Shown here piece by piece: positions 43,272 through 53,071 of a stretch of DNA of 53,168 nucleotides. The stretch comes from Prevotella brunnea. Lineage in GTDB: Bacteria; Bacteroidota; Bacteroidia; Bacteroidales; Bacteroidaceae. The translations under genes and the position numbers were made by a program. The notes beneath the pieces are model-generated. The model made no database searches. It was not told the DNA's origin and was given only the letters and a program-made list of their open reading frames with translations. Every line of letters starts with the position of its first letter. Position 1 is the stretch's first letter. The stretch covers positions 1 through 53,168 of the forward strand of contig NZ_SDIK01000017.1 in the NCBI RefSeq assembly GCF_008016795.1, written 5' to 3'.

Positions 43272-43346
43272 CGGGATGTAGTTCAGTAGGTTTAGAATGC
43301 CGGTCTGGGGGACCGGTGGTCGCTGGTTCGAGTCCAGTCATCCCGA
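43272..43346 (+). tRNA. tRNA-Pro (anticodon GGG)
   Basis: 75 bases fold as a cloverleaf. The acceptor stem is CGGGATG with CATCCCG, the D arm GTTC/GAAT. The anticodon stem CCGGT/ACCGG has loop CTGGGGG, giving anticodon GGG for CCC and CCU, and the T arm contains GGTTCGAGTCC. Discriminator base A; the 3' CCA is not encoded. Promoter and terminator flank it closely, so it is a single-gene unit. Confidence 0.95.
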
Positions 43347-43352
43347 CATAGG

Positions 43353-43388
43353 CGATAGGTAATAGTTCTTACTTATCGTCTTTTTTTT
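43353..43388 (+). terminator. Terminator of tRNA-Pro
   Basis: CGATAGGTAA (43353-43362) pairs with TTACTTATCG (43369-43378), with one mismatched or G.T position. TC and eight T follow. Confidence 0.85.
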
Positions 43389-43421
43389 GTTGTTTATTCC
43401 GCACGAAGCCATTTTTAAAAA

Positions 43422-43455
43422 GCAAACTTTTTCCTATGCGTGGGAAAAAGTTTGC
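43422..43455 (-). terminator. Terminator of dsbD
   Basis: A perfect 13-bp stem, GCAAACTTTTTCC (43422-43434) with GGAAAAAGTTTGC (43443-43455), has an 8-base loop. On the minus strand TTTTTAAAAATGG follows. It lies 28 bases past the dsbD stop. Confidence 0.8.
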
Positions 43456-43483
43456 CGTATATGGTTCAATTGTTTGTTCCCGA

Positions 43484-45553
43484 TTATCTGTTTCTGTAAT
43501 TCTCCAAACCTTTGTTCAGGAAATCAAGGTAGGCAGGAACATCCTCCTTGAAGACGAAACTTCCGCTAAGTGGCTTGCCCTGATTGTCGATCGTTACATA
43601 GAACGGTTGGGCGAGATAGCCGAATTTTGTTTCCTGCAAATAGCTCCATTTGTCGCCGATGGTGCGCAATGTGCGTGTTGTTCCGTCTGCCCTTTTCACT
43701 TCCATCGATTCTTTCAAAGGGGTTTTGTCATCTACGTAGAGAGAGATTAATACATAGTCTTCATTCAACTTCTTGGCAACTTCCGGGTCTGTCCAAACAG
43801 AACCTTCCATCTTTCGGCAGTTCACGCAGCCAAATCCGGTGAAGTCGATAAGAACCGGTTTGCCTGTTTGTGCCGCAGCTCGCATCCCTTCTTCGTAATC
43901 CGTGTATTTAGCGTGTACTTTCTGTGGTTGCAGGTTAAAGTCTTGGGTGTTCATCGGTGGCGCGAAAGCACTGATTGCCTTCAATGGCGCGCCCCATAGT
44001 CCGGGTATCATATATACGGTGAATGCCAACGAAATCATACCCAGCATGATTGCCGGTACCGGCATGGCCTTTTGTTCCGGGTCGTCGTGTGGGAATTTAA
44101 GTTTTCCAATGAGATAGAGTCCCAAAAGTCCGAAGATTACGATCCATAATGCCAAGAATGTTTCCCTATCGAGCAGTCTCCATCCGTAGGCGAGGTCAGC
44201 TACGGAGAAGAACTTCAGCGCGAATGCCAATTCAATGAAACCCAGTACCACTTTCACCATATTCATCCAAGAACCGGATTTCGGGGCTTGCTTGAGCCAT
44301 GTGGGGAAGAGTGCGAAGAGGGTGAACGGCAATGCTAAAGCCAAGGCAAAGCCAAACATTCCGACTGTAGGCGCCACCCAATCTCCACTGGTGGCTGCCT
44401 GTACAAGCAAAAGACCCACAACGGGGGCTGTGCATGAAAAACTTACCAACGAAAGAGTGAATGCCATCAGGAAGATGGATAGAAGTCCGGTGGTAGATGC
44501 GGCTTTGTTATCGACGGCGTTTCCCCAAGATGAGGGTAAGGTTAATTCGAACCATCCGAAAAAACTCAGCGCGAAGACGAGCAACAAGAGGAAGAAGAAT
44601 ATGTTGAATGGTGCATTGGTGGCAAGCTCGTTGAGTTTTTGGGGACCGAACGCGGCTGTAATGATGGCAGCCAACCCCATATAGATTACGATGATGGAGA
44701 TGCCGTAAGTGATAGCGTCGCGGATTCCTTTTTTCTTATCGTCCTTTGCCCGTTTCAGGAAGAAGCTCACGGTCATGGGAATGATTGGCCAGACGCAAGG
44801 AGTAACGAGAGCGACAAGTCCTCCCACGATTCCCATTAAGAAGATGTACCATAGTGAGTTGTTGGTTGTGTTTTCTTCTGCGTTGAAGGTTTGCAATTCT
44901 TTGATGACCGGCTGCCACAATTCGCCGGTGGATGGTGAAGCTTCACCGGCAGATGCCGTTGTCGCGCTGTCATTCAGCGTTACCGAATCTGTTGATTGAG
45001 TGGTCGCTGTGTCGGTAGTTGAGGCTGAAAGAGTGGCCATGGAAGATATATCGGTAGTTTCGGCTTCCTTTCCTTCCGGTTGTTTTGTCGGATTTGGTGC
45101 GTCAGCCGGTCCTTTTCCAGAGAAGTTGAAATCGACATCCGTTGGAGGCATACACATTTCATCATTGCATGAGCCATATTCCAAATATCCTTTAATCTTA
45201 TAAGTCTTACCGGTTATTTTATATTTTTGTATGAATGTTACACTATTTTCAAAGTAGCGTAGCTTCATGCCAAACACCTTATCATAGACATTGAGTTCCT
45301 TGCCGTGAGCGGTAAGTTTTCCAAGAGGCTGTGCTCCTTCGGCTTTCTCGGTAGTCAGCGTGGCCGAGATGGGACCATCGGCGGGCAGTCCGGTTGAATA
45401 GACGTGCCATCCTGCGTTGATTTTGCCGGTAAAGATTACATCAACTTCCGTTGGTGAAACCTTTTTTTGCATGACACTAAAGTGTGCGGGGTTTTGTGCC
45501 GATACCGCTAAGTTAATCAGTAATGCAAGCACAAATAGGATTTTATTTTTCAT
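43484..45553 (-). CDS. dsbD: Thiol:disulfide interchange protein DsbD
   Basis: Carries electrons from cytosolic thioredoxin across the inner membrane to periplasmic thiol proteins. 689 residues. A signal peptide (residues 1-18) precedes the N-terminal DsbD domain (about 25-150) with the Cys pair in GSCNDEMCMPP. The central eight-TM domain (about 240-530) has its two functional Cys in VTPCVWPIIP and SFSCTAPVVG. The C-terminal thioredoxin-like domain (about 560-689) carries FGCVNCRKME. All redox cysteines are present. The ATG at 45553 gives the signal peptide; the longer frame crosses the promoter element. Confidence 0.95.
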   Translation of the reverse strand: MKNKILFVLALLINLAVSAQNPAHFSVMQKKVSPTEVDVIFTGKINAGWHVYSTGLPADGPISATLTTEKAEGAQPLGKLTAHGKELNVYDKVFGMKLRYFENSVTFIQKYKITGKTYKIKGYLEYGSCNDEMCMPPTDVDFNFSGKGPADAPNPTKQPEGKEAETTDISSMATLSASTTDTATTQSTDSVTLNDSATTASAGEASPSTGELWQPVIKELQTFNAEENTTNNSLWYIFLMGIVGGLVALVTPCVWPIIPMTVSFFLKRAKDDKKKGIRDAITYGISIIVIYMGLAAIITAAFGPQKLNELATNAPFNIFFFLLLLVFALSFFGWFELTLPSSWGNAVDNKAASTTGLLSIFLMAFTLSLVSFSCTAPVVGLLLVQAATSGDWVAPTVGMFGFALALALPFTLFALFPTWLKQAPKSGSWMNMVKVVLGFIELAFALKFFSVADLAYGWRLLDRETFLALWIVIFGLLGLYLIGKLKFPHDDPEQKAMPVPAIMLGMISLAFTVYMIPGLWGAPLKAISAFAPPMNTQDFNLQPQKVHAKYTDYEEGMRAAAQTGKPVLIDFTGFGCVNCRKMEGSVWTDPEVAKKLNEDYVLISLYVDDKTPLKESMEVKRADGTTRTLRTIGDKWSYLQETKFGYLAQPFYVTIDNQGKPLSGSFVFKEDVPAYLDFLNKGLENYRNR

Positions 45554-45628
45554 CAGTTTTATAATTTTATTTCTCTTTGCCAAATAGGATAGGTCTGTAG
45601 TTATAGGTGAAATCGCAAATTGATAGTG

Positions 45629-45636
45629 CAAAGATA
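45629..45636 (-). promoter_or_regulatory. -7 element of dsbD
   Basis: A perfect TATCTTTG on the minus strand, about 75 bases before the dsbD ATG. The -33 is not clear. Confidence 0.5.
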
Positions 45637-45902
45637 GCAATTTTTTTAAAAAAAGTCTCCTAAGACTAAATTAACTTTTCGTTTATCGGAAAATCTTTGT
45701 GCGATTTTATTCTTTTGTTCTTTTATCTCCGGAAAACTATTTGGTCGGTTTAGGAAAGATGCTTCTTTCGAGTTTCGAGTGATGCAGTGGAATTTTCCCT
45801 ATGGTTGAACAATAAAAAAATGCACGCCGCGAAACCATGCAGATATGATTTCTGTGGTAATTTTGAAGCCATGAAATAAGCTTCCGTCAGATGTTTCTTT
45901 CC

Positions 45903-45983
45903 AAAAGCTTAGCTTTGAGATTTTAAAAGCTAAGCTTTTGGAATGCAAAGGCTAAGCTTTTACCACCCAAAAGCTAAGCTTTT
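45903..45983. repeat. AAAAGCT palindrome array 6 (four units, 22-bp pitch)
   Basis: Units at 45903-45917 (AAAAGCTTAGCTTTG), 45925-45939 (AAAAGCTAAGCTTTT), 45947-45961 (AAAGGCTAAGCTTTT) and 45969-45983 (AAAAGCTAAGCTTTT), exactly 22 bases apart. The second spacer GGAATGC equals that of array 3. Confidence 0.92.
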
Positions 45984-46195
45984 AAAATGGGGTATATAAT
46001 ATGCTGAAATACAATTAGTTGCAAACTCTTATTTTCACGCAATGAATTGGCGTGCTGTTTTTGTATCGGCAGCTCGCAAACATAGGCTGAAAAGAGAGCG
46101 ACAAGTCGTCCCCCGCGAGTATGCTCCGGGCAGATTCTTTCCATAGCTTTTCCTCTCTCCTGTTGAGGGTTTTGCTGAAAGGTCGGCTTTGCCAC
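45974..46195 (-). pseudogene. Decayed frame ending in array 6
   Basis: A 73-codon frame with only a GTG start. It reads toward the array and contains LPIQKQHANS, comparable with HEIILQKQHPRR at the end of the frame in element copy C; GTGCTGTTTTTGTA is shared at DNA level. It ends inside the palindromes. It is more likely a remnant linked to the repeat family than a working gene. Confidence 0.3.
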
Positions 46196-46220
46196 GCTTG
46201 TTTTTACCGAAGCGTTGTTC

Positions 46221-48269
46221 TCAAACCTTCAGTTCCGGATATTGAATGCGAGTATGATACATTGATTTCAATCTATCGATTATCACCATTTTTGCCGTGT
46301 TGATATCGTGGAACGTGATGGGGCAATCGGTGAATGCTCCTTCCGCAACCCTGCCATCAATCAGCTTGTTTACAAGGCTGCTGATGCTCTCCTCGGTATA
46401 TTCCGTCAGTGAACGCGATGCAGCTTCCGTCATATCGCTCATCATTAAGATTGCCTGTTCGCGAGTTGTGGGGTTGGGTCCGGGGTATCTGAATGCTGCC
46501 TCATCCACCTCCTCTTCAGGATGCTCGTTCTTGTAATTGATGTAGAAGTATTTCACCAATCCACTACCGTGATGCGTGGCAATAAATCCCTTGATGACAT
46601 TGGGCAAACCATATTTTTCCGCCAGTCGCAATCCTGCCGTAACATGTCCGATGATTATCTTGGCACTCTCCAAATCCGAAATCTTGTCATGTGGATTTAC
46701 ACCTGCTTGGTTCTCTGTGAAGAAAGCCGGATTTTCCATTTTCCCGATGTCATGATAGAGTGCTCCGGTTCTCACCAATTGACTTTTGGCGTGTATCTTC
46801 CGGGCGATTTCCGTGGCAAGGTTGCCCACGGTGATGGAGTGTTGGAATGTTCCGGGTGCCACTTCGCTGAGTCTGAGCAGCAGCGGATTGTTCGTGTTGG
46901 ATAATTCAAAGAGTGTTACCGCCGAAACAAATCCAAATGTCTTCTCGATCACCAACATCAGTGGATAGGTGAAGAGCAGGAAGAAACCGTTGATGAGGAA
47001 GTGGTAGTACATGGTGTGGTCGAGTTTTGAAAAATCATCCGACTGTATGAGCTGAATTGCCAAGTAAATGACTGCCGTGCCTGCTGTTACCAATAGAGCC
47101 GTTAGGAAAATCTGACTGCGCTTTGAGAGTTCGCTGAGAGAAAAAATAGCAATCAAGCCTGCCACAAGCTGCACGATGATGAATTCGTATTGGTATTTCA
47201 CTGCCACCGAGCAAATGAGAATCATCGTAACGTGAAAAATGAATGACGTGCGAGAGTCCATGAATACATGGACGAAGATGGGTGCCATAGCGTAGGGAAT
47301 GATGTAAACACTTAGTATGTTGTGTTCAATCATCACAGAGGTGAGTATCGGGAAGATTGTCATCATGGCATAAAGGAGAGAAACTGATCTTGGCTTCTCG
47401 AAATATTCTCTGCGGAACACCACCAAATAGAGTGTGAAGAGCACAATGAGCATCAGCACGTAAATGCTTTGACCGAGAATGGTGGACTTTGCCTCGTCTT
47501 TTGTCTCATTGCGCTTTTCCATCGCTTGTTCAAAAGAGTTGAGCACCCGATAAGTTTTGCTATCAACAATATCGCCTCTGTCGATGATGCGTTGTCCCTC
47601 AAGCACCATTCCCGAGGCTTGTGGAATAAGACTAAGCATATCATTCATTTCCGTCTCGCTACGATCTTTGTCATAAACAAGGTTGGCTTCGATGTATTCG
47701 TTTAGGTTGCAACGTTGTAGTTCGTTGCGTTTTGCGCTCAATACCGGGTCTGAGAAAAGGTTTTCATAAGCCCCCAGCGTTGTATATACCTTATTAATAG
47801 GAACACTCGTTGCCTGTTTGCCTGATACCACATGAATCATGCTGGTTGTATCCTTGAACAAAGAACCGAACTGATTGGCATTTATGATACCCATTTCGTA
47901 TAGCTCGTGAAGCCTATTCGCCACAGCCTCTACATACTGGGGTGGCAAATTGGGTATTCCTCCTTTGTAAGCGGTTTTGAAACGATTGATATTCTTCGTC
48001 TCCACATTCGTGCTTACATTGAAGTAGGGAACAAAATTTTTCATTATGGAATCGCGCTCACTCTGCAACGCTTCCTCTGTCTTAAATATTGGAAAATCAA
48101 ATTTGGCGATGAGTTGCCCATACATCCAAGGTTTGCCTTCGTCATAATGAAACATCTTCCCTTTTGCGCGAGGCAAAAATAAAACTATCAGGATGATTGT
48201 TACCAGCATTAACAAGAGTCTGGTTGTGAAATTACGCCAATAACCGCCTACATTATTAAATTTTATCAT
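46221..48269 (-). CDS. 7TM-HD family phosphohydrolase (PgpH-like)
   Basis: 682-residue inner-membrane protein. An N-terminal TM (about 17-33) and an extracytoplasmic 7TMR-HDED domain (about 40-260) precede six or seven TM helices (about 285-470). A C-terminal cytosolic HD domain has GTFQHSITVGNLA, ALYHDIGKMENP (His-Asp metal pair) and FIATHHGSGLVKY. Homologues such as Listeria PgpH hydrolyse cyclic di-AMP, so a role in second-messenger turnover is likely but inferred. It is divergent from gltX. Confidence 0.9.
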   Translation of the reverse strand: MIKFNNVGGYWRNFTTRLLLMLVTIILIVLFLPRAKGKMFHYDEGKPWMYGQLIAKFDFPIFKTEEALQSERDSIMKNFVPYFNVSTNVETKNINRFKTAYKGGIPNLPPQYVEAVANRLHELYEMGIINANQFGSLFKDTTSMIHVVSGKQATSVPINKVYTTLGAYENLFSDPVLSAKRNELQRCNLNEYIEANLVYDKDRSETEMNDMLSLIPQASGMVLEGQRIIDRGDIVDSKTYRVLNSFEQAMEKRNETKDEAKSTILGQSIYVLMLIVLFTLYLVVFRREYFEKPRSVSLLYAMMTIFPILTSVMIEHNILSVYIIPYAMAPIFVHVFMDSRTSFIFHVTMILICSVAVKYQYEFIIVQLVAGLIAIFSLSELSKRSQIFLTALLVTAGTAVIYLAIQLIQSDDFSKLDHTMYYHFLINGFFLLFTYPLMLVIEKTFGFVSAVTLFELSNTNNPLLLRLSEVAPGTFQHSITVGNLATEIARKIHAKSQLVRTGALYHDIGKMENPAFFTENQAGVNPHDKISDLESAKIIIGHVTAGLRLAEKYGLPNVIKGFIATHHGSGLVKYFYINYKNEHPEEEVDEAAFRYPGPNPTTREQAILMMSDMTEAASRSLTEYTEESISSLVNKLIDGRVAEGAFTDCPITFHDINTAKMVIIDRLKSMYHTRIQYPELKV

Positions 48270-48345
48270 GTTTGAAATATCTTATGTGTACGTTCTTCAG
48301 TATGCGAAAATACAAAAAAAATGGCGTATAATCGAAAAAAAAGAG

Positions 48346-48353
48346 TAATTTTG
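48346..48353 (+). promoter_or_regulatory. -7 element of gltX
   Basis: TAATTTTG, 21 bases before the gltX ATG. The -33 is weak. It supports the start at 48375 over the upstream in-frame ATG at 48321. Confidence 0.5.
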
Positions 48354-48374
48354 CAAAAAAATTGTATTATAGCC

Positions 48375-49892
48375 ATGACAGAAAGACAAGTCAGGGTGCG
48401 TTTTGCACCGAGTCCGACAGGACCTTTGCATATTGGTGGAGTGCGTACGGCACTCTATAATTACCTCTTTGCGCGCCGAAATGGAGGCAAGATGGTTTTT
48501 AGGATTGAGGATACGGATTCTCGTCGTTTCGTTCCGGGAGCGGAGGAGTATATAATAGAATCTTTCAAGTGGCTCGGCATTAAGTTTGATGAAGGAGTAA
48601 GCTATGGTGGCGAGCACGGACTCTATCGCCAAAGTGAGCGACGCGATATTTATAAAAAGTATGTTGATGTTCTCTTAAATGGCGGAAAGGCTTACATTGC
48701 GTTTGATACGCCGGAAGAACTGGACGAAAAGCGTAAGGAAATTGCAAACTTCCAGTACGATGCACATACGCGAATGCAGATGCGCAATTCGCTAACACTC
48801 TCCAAAGAAACCACAACCCGACTGATAGAGGAGGGACAGCAATATGTGGTTCGCTTCAAAGTGGAGCCGGGAGAAGAGATACATGTGGATGATATGATTC
48901 GGGGTGATGTTTGCGTTAAGAGCGACATTATAGATGATAAGGTGCTTTACAAGAGTGCCGACGAGTTGCCGACTTACCACTTGGCAAATATCGTGGACGA
49001 TCATCTCATGGAAATTAGCCATGTAATTCGAGGTGAGGAGTGGTTGCCCAGTGCTCCCTTACATGTTCTGCTTTATCGGGCTTTCGGATGGGAGGAAACG
49101 ATGCCTCGCTTCGCGCATCTTCCTTTGTTGCTGAAGCCGGAAGGAAAGGGAAAATTGAGCAAACGGGACGGCGACCGTCTTGGATTTCCGGTCTTTCCTT
49201 TGGAATGGCACGATGCTAAGACCGGGGAAGTAAGCGCAGGCTATCGAGAAACCGGATATTTCCCGGAAGCAGTGTTGAACTTTTTGGCATTGTTGGGATG
49301 GAATCCGGGCACAGAACAAGAAATCTTCACCCTTGACGAATTGGTAAAGGCTTTTGATATTACGAAATGTTCCAAGAGTGGTGCCAAGTTTGATTATCAA
49401 AAGGGCATTTGGTTCAATCACGAATATATCTTGAAGAAAAGCGATACGGAAATAGCCAAACTCTTTGCGCCAATCGTTGCCAACAATGGAGTTGACACAA
49501 GCATGGAACGAGTTACGCAAGTCGTTCACATGATGAAAGATCGAGTGAATTTTGTTCACGAGTTATGGTCGCTCTGCTCTTTCTTCTTTATAGCTCCGAC
49601 GGAGTATGATCAGAAAACCGTGAAGAAACGATGGAAAGACTATTCAGCTCGGCAAATGGCGGAGTTATCTAAGGTGTTGAGAGATATTGACGACTTTTCC
49701 ATTGAGGGACAGGAATCGGTTGTTATGAAATGGGTGGAAGCGAACGATTATAAGCTCGGTGATGTGATGAATGCTTTTCGCCTCGCTCTTGTCGGAATAG
49801 GTAAAGGCCCGGGAATGTTTGATATTTCATCCTTTCTCGGAAAGGAAGAAACGCTAAAACGACTCCATGCCGCAATTGAAGCGTTGGGATAA
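48375..49892 (+). CDS. gltX: Glutamyl-tRNA synthetase
   Basis: Charges tRNA-Glu with glutamate; class I synthetase of 505 residues. The HIGH-type motif is in [17 protein letters not shown], and the KMSKS-type motif reads [10 protein letters not shown]. Also present are [10 protein letters not shown] and the Glu-binding [25 protein letters not shown]. The anticodon-binding helical domain covers about residues 330-505. It is complete and is first of a co-directional run with waaA, a zinc-ribbon gene and trpS. Confidence 0.97.
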   Translation: MTERQVRVRFAPSPTGPLHIGGVRTALYNYLFARRNGGKMVFRIEDTDSRRFVPGAEEYIIESFKWLGIKFDEGVSYGGEHGLYRQSERRDIYKKYVDVLLNGGKAYIAFDTPEELDEKRKEIANFQYDAHTRMQMRNSLTLSKETTTRLIEEGQQYVVRFKVEPGEEIHVDDMIRGDVCVKSDIIDDKVLYKSADELPTYHLANIVDDHLMEISHVIRGEEWLPSAPLHVLLYRAFGWEETMPRFAHLPLLLKPEGKGKLSKRDGDRLGFPVFPLEWHDAKTGEVSAGYRETGYFPEAVLNFLALLGWNPGTEQEIFTLDELVKAFDITKCSKSGAKFDYQKGIWFNHEYILKKSDTEIAKLFAPIVANNGVDTSMERVTQVVHMMKDRVNFVHELWSLCSFFFIAPTEYDQKTVKKRWKDYSARQMAELSKVLRDIDDFSIEGQESVVMKWVEANDYKLGDVMNAFRLALVGIGKGPGMFDISSFLGKEETLKRLHAAIEALG

Positions 49893-49934
49893 AATCGTTA
49901 TAATGCCAATATATCATTTTTTAACAGAGTCGCG

Positions 49935-51191
49935 ATGATTTACAACATAATCATGTATGCCATCCAATTGGGAGTCGCCATCTACAGTAACTTTAATGAA
50001 AAAGTGAGGAAGATGTGGCAGGGAGAAAGAATTGCCATTGATGTACTTCGTAAGAATGTTGACCCCGACGGACAGTATATTTGGTTTCACGCGGCTTCGC
50101 TTGGAGAATTTGAACAAGGACGTCCGCTGATAGAGATGATAAGAAAGCGATATCCGGAGTATAAGATATTGCTAACGTTCTTTTCTCCTTCCGGTTACGA
50201 AGTGCGAAAGGATTACAAAGGCGCGGATATCATAACTTATCTCCCCATAGATACCGTGACGAATGCTCAAAAGTTTCTGCGTGCAGTGCGACCGGTGATG
50301 GCTTTCTTCATAAAGTATGAATTTTGGTACAACTACCTTCACATCTTGCGACATCGAGGTGTTCCCGTGTACAGTGTGTCAAGTATTTTTCGTCCCGATC
50401 AGGTATTCTTTAAATGGTATGGTCGGGAGTATGGGCACGTACTGAAATGCTTTAGTCGTTTTTTCGTTCAGAACGAGGAAAGTAAGACCTTGCTTGCAAG
50501 TATAGGAATAAAGGATGTGTTAGTGGTTGGTGATACTCGTTTCGATCGTGTTCTGCAAATAAAGGAAGCCGGAAAACACCTTCCTATTGTAGAGAGTTTT
50601 ACAGGTTTTGATTTCAAGAGTATAAATTCCAAACAGTCGCGTCGCAGAGTTTTCGTGGCAGGTTCTTCATGGTTGCCGGACGAACAAATATTTCTGAAAT
50701 ACTTTGGTGAACACGATGATTGGAAATTGATAATCGCACCCCACGTCATTGATGAAGGACATCTCGCAGAAATAAGAAAGTTGATAACTAACAAGCGAGT
50801 GGTGCGATACACAACGACGAACGAAGAGGAGGCTAAGGATGCCGATGTGCTGATTATCGATTGTTTTGGTTTGCTTTCCTCTATTTATTTTTATTGCGAC
50901 GTGGCTTATGTTGGTGGAGGATTTGGTGTTGGAATCCATAACGTGCTCGAAGCTGCGGTATGGCAACGCCCCGTTATTTTCGGTCCGAACAACAAGCATT
51001 TCGCGGAAGCGCAAGGATTGATGAAATCGGGTGGAGGATTTGAAATCACCGGTTACGATTCGTTTTGTGCGATTATGAACAGATTATCCGCCGATTCCGA
51101 CTATTTGAAAGAATGTGGCGACAAGGCTTCTGCTTTTGTTCGCGACAAGTCCGGTGCCACCGAAAGAGTAATAGCAAACATAAAATTATGA
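49935..51191 (+). CDS. waaA: 3-deoxy-D-manno-octulosonic acid (Kdo) transferase
   Basis: Adds Kdo to the lipid A precursor at the inner membrane; 418 residues of GT-B fold. An N-terminal hydrophobic anchor covers about residues 1-17. The catalytic Glu lies in FHAASLGEFEQG, and KYEFWYNYL and GDTRFDRV are conserved. The C-terminal domain shows GGGFGVGIHNVLEAAVWQRP, which binds the nucleotide sugar. Its stop codon overlaps the next ATG (ATGA), so the two are translationally coupled. Confidence 0.95.
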   Translation: MIYNIIMYAIQLGVAIYSNFNEKVRKMWQGERIAIDVLRKNVDPDGQYIWFHAASLGEFEQGRPLIEMIRKRYPEYKILLTFFSPSGYEVRKDYKGADIITYLPIDTVTNAQKFLRAVRPVMAFFIKYEFWYNYLHILRHRGVPVYSVSSIFRPDQVFFKWYGREYGHVLKCFSRFFVQNEESKTLLASIGIKDVLVVGDTRFDRVLQIKEAGKHLPIVESFTGFDFKSINSKQSRRRVFVAGSSWLPDEQIFLKYFGEHDDWKLIIAPHVIDEGHLAEIRKLITNKRVVRYTTTNEEEAKDADVLIIDCFGLLSSIYFYCDVAYVGGGFGVGIHNVLEAAVWQRPVIFGPNNKHFAEAQGLMKSGGGFEITGYDSFCAIMNRLSADSDYLKECGDKASAFVRDKSGATERVIANIKL

Positions 51192-51763
51192 GATATCAGA
51201 TAACTTGTGATAACTGCGGTACTCAATTTGTCATTGAGGCAAAGCCGGGTCAGACAGTAGAATGTAAATGTCCACATTGTCATGGCCTGATGGAACTAAC
51301 GCTTCCTATCGCATCCGCTAACGCGCGAGATGGAGAACAAGGCGCAGAGAATATAGCTTCAGGAAGCCCTTATAAACCCACTCTTTCCAATGAGGCAAAT
51401 TCTGGTGGAATAGATCGCACCGTGCTGATTGGGATTGTTGCCGGATTGCTTGTGGCAGGTCTTGGATTGGGGGCTTATTTTATGTTTGGCAGAAGCAAAA
51501 CGGCAGAAGAACCTGAGCCTGCAACTGTCGTAGATACCATCCCATACCAAACAGAGGAGGAAACTCCCTACGTTCCACAGATAGACACAACTGTGGTGCC
51601 GGAAATTCCGGACGCAGCTGTCGATGTGAAGGAGGAAAAACATAAAGCTGATACGGTAGTTGCAAACCAACCAACAGAAGAAATTGCACCTGTAAATGAA
51701 GAAACTCCGAAAGAGAAAAAGCAGGATGAAACAAAACAAAATGATATAAAACCGCAAAATTAG
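51188..51763 (+). CDS. Zinc-ribbon single-pass membrane protein
   Basis: 191-residue protein with an N-terminal zinc ribbon (CDNCG near residue 7, CKCPHCHG near residue 27). A linker and one TM helix (about 80-101, VLIGIVAGLLVAGLGLGAYFMF) follow, then a 90-residue acidic, Pro/Glu/Lys-rich extracytoplasmic tail. This is the layout of zinc-ribbon domain proteins common in Bacteroidetes, with unknown function. The start overlaps waaA by four bases (ATGA); trpS follows 12 bases later. Confidence 0.8.
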   Translation: MRYQITCDNCGTQFVIEAKPGQTVECKCPHCHGLMELTLPIASANARDGEQGAENIASGSPYKPTLSNEANSGGIDRTVLIGIVAGLLVAGLGLGAYFMFGRSKTAEEPEPATVVDTIPYQTEEETPYVPQIDTTVVPEIPDAAVDVKEEKHKADTVVANQPTEEIAPVNEETPKEKKQDETKQNDIKPQN

Positions 51764-51775
51764 AAAAAAGGATAT

Positions 51776-52861
51776 ATGGGAAAAGTGATATTGACAGGCG
51801 ATCGCCCTACCGGAAAGCTGCATTTGGGACATTACATTGGTTCACTCCATCGTCGTGTAGAGTTGCAAGATGCCGGCGACTATGAAAAAATGTTTGTTTT
51901 TATGGCAGATGTACAAGCACTTACAGACAACGCAGACAATCCTGAGAAGATACGTCAAAATATCATTGAGGTGGCTTTAGACTATCTCTCGGCAGGATTA
52001 GACCCACAGAAATGTACACTTTACATACAAAGTCAAATTCCGGAGTTGGCAGAATTGACAACCTATATGATGAACCTTGTTTCAGTGAGCCGCGTTCAGC
52101 GCAACCCAACCGTAAAGACAGAGATAAAAATGCGCAACTTTGAGGCCAATATCCCTATGGGCTTCTTCAGTTATCCTGTTTCGCAGGCTGCAGATATTGC
52201 AGCTTTCAAGGCTACAACCGTGCCGGCAGGCGAAGATCAAGAACCAATGATTGAGCTGACGCGCGAGATTGTGCGACGTTTCAATCAGATTTATGCTCCG
52301 GTGTTGGTGGAACCAAATATATTGTTGCCTGAAAATGCAGTATGCCGTCGACTTCCCGGAACCGATGGGAAAGAAAAGATGAGTAAGAGTCTCGGTAACT
52401 GCATCTATTTATCAGATGACGCTGATACAGTATGGACGAAAGTGAAAGGAATGTACACAGACCCTACTCATCTAAACGTTTCCGATCCGGGACATGTTGA
52501 GGGAAATGCCGTCTTCACTTATCTCGATGCCTTTGCCACGGATGCCGATTTTGCAGATTTTTGGCCTGAGTTTCAAACTTTGGATGAGTTGAAAGCAGCC
52601 TACACGGCAGGTGGTATCGGAGACATGAAGTGCAAGAAGTTGCTCAACAATGTTCTAAACAAAATGTTGGAACCCATTCGCTTGCGACGCAAGGAGTTTG
52701 AACAGGATATCCCCGAAATCTATAATCTGCTGAAAAAGGGGTCTTTGGCTGCCCGCGAAACGGCTACCCGAACCATGGAGGAGGTGCGAGCTGCCATGCA
52801 GATAAATTATTTTGATGATGAAGAACTGATACAGAGTCAGGCACAGAGATATAAGAAATAA
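51776..52861 (+). CDS. trpS: Tryptophanyl-tRNA synthetase
   Basis: Charges tRNA-Trp; class I synthetase of 361 residues. The HIGH motif is in [18 protein letters not shown], and KMSKS is in [33 protein letters not shown] matches the Trp/ATP region. The middle part has an insertion typical of the longer bacterial form (about 340-360 residues). It is last in the gltX-waaA-zinc ribbon-trpS run, and a strong terminator follows. Confidence 0.96.
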   Translation: MGKVILTGDRPTGKLHLGHYIGSLHRRVELQDAGDYEKMFVFMADVQALTDNADNPEKIRQNIIEVALDYLSAGLDPQKCTLYIQSQIPELAELTTYMMNLVSVSRVQRNPTVKTEIKMRNFEANIPMGFFSYPVSQAADIAAFKATTVPAGEDQEPMIELTREIVRRFNQIYAPVLVEPNILLPENAVCRRLPGTDGKEKMSKSLGNCIYLSDDADTVWTKVKGMYTDPTHLNVSDPGHVEGNAVFTYLDAFATDADFADFWPEFQTLDELKAAYTAGGIGDMKCKKLLNNVLNKMLEPIRLRRKEFEQDIPEIYNLLKKGSLAARETATRTMEEVRAAMQINYFDDEELIQSQAQRYKK

Positions 52862-52926
52862 GTTCTGTTTGCAACTTCGTTTCATTTCATGATTGTCTTT
52901 TAGGCAGAACTTGATAAGTTTGCCAT

Positions 52927-52988
52927 CGTCTTATACCAATTTGGCATAATTCCCACCCTTAACCAAATTCGTATAAGACGTTTTTTTT
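52927..52988 (+). terminator. Terminator of trpS
   Basis: CGTCTTATAC (52927-52936) pairs perfectly with GTATAAGACG (52971-52980), with an inner TTGG/CCAA stem, followed by about eight T. Located about 65 bases after the stop codon. Confidence 0.85.
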
Positions 52989-53071
52989 ATTACCGAAAAC
53001 AACCTTCTGATTATGCAAAAACCCACCTCCTGTAGTCTATTGATAATCAGCGTCTTACAAATTGCTTTTCA

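Larger units (their letters stand above)
45554..46220. other. 667-base gap with dsbD promoter, array 6 and a decayed frame
   Basis: Contains TATCTTTG on the minus strand (45629-45636) as the probable -7 of dsbD, about 190 bases without recognised signals, palindrome array 6 (45903-45983), and a minus-strand open frame running into the array. No intact gene is supported. Confidence 0.65.
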
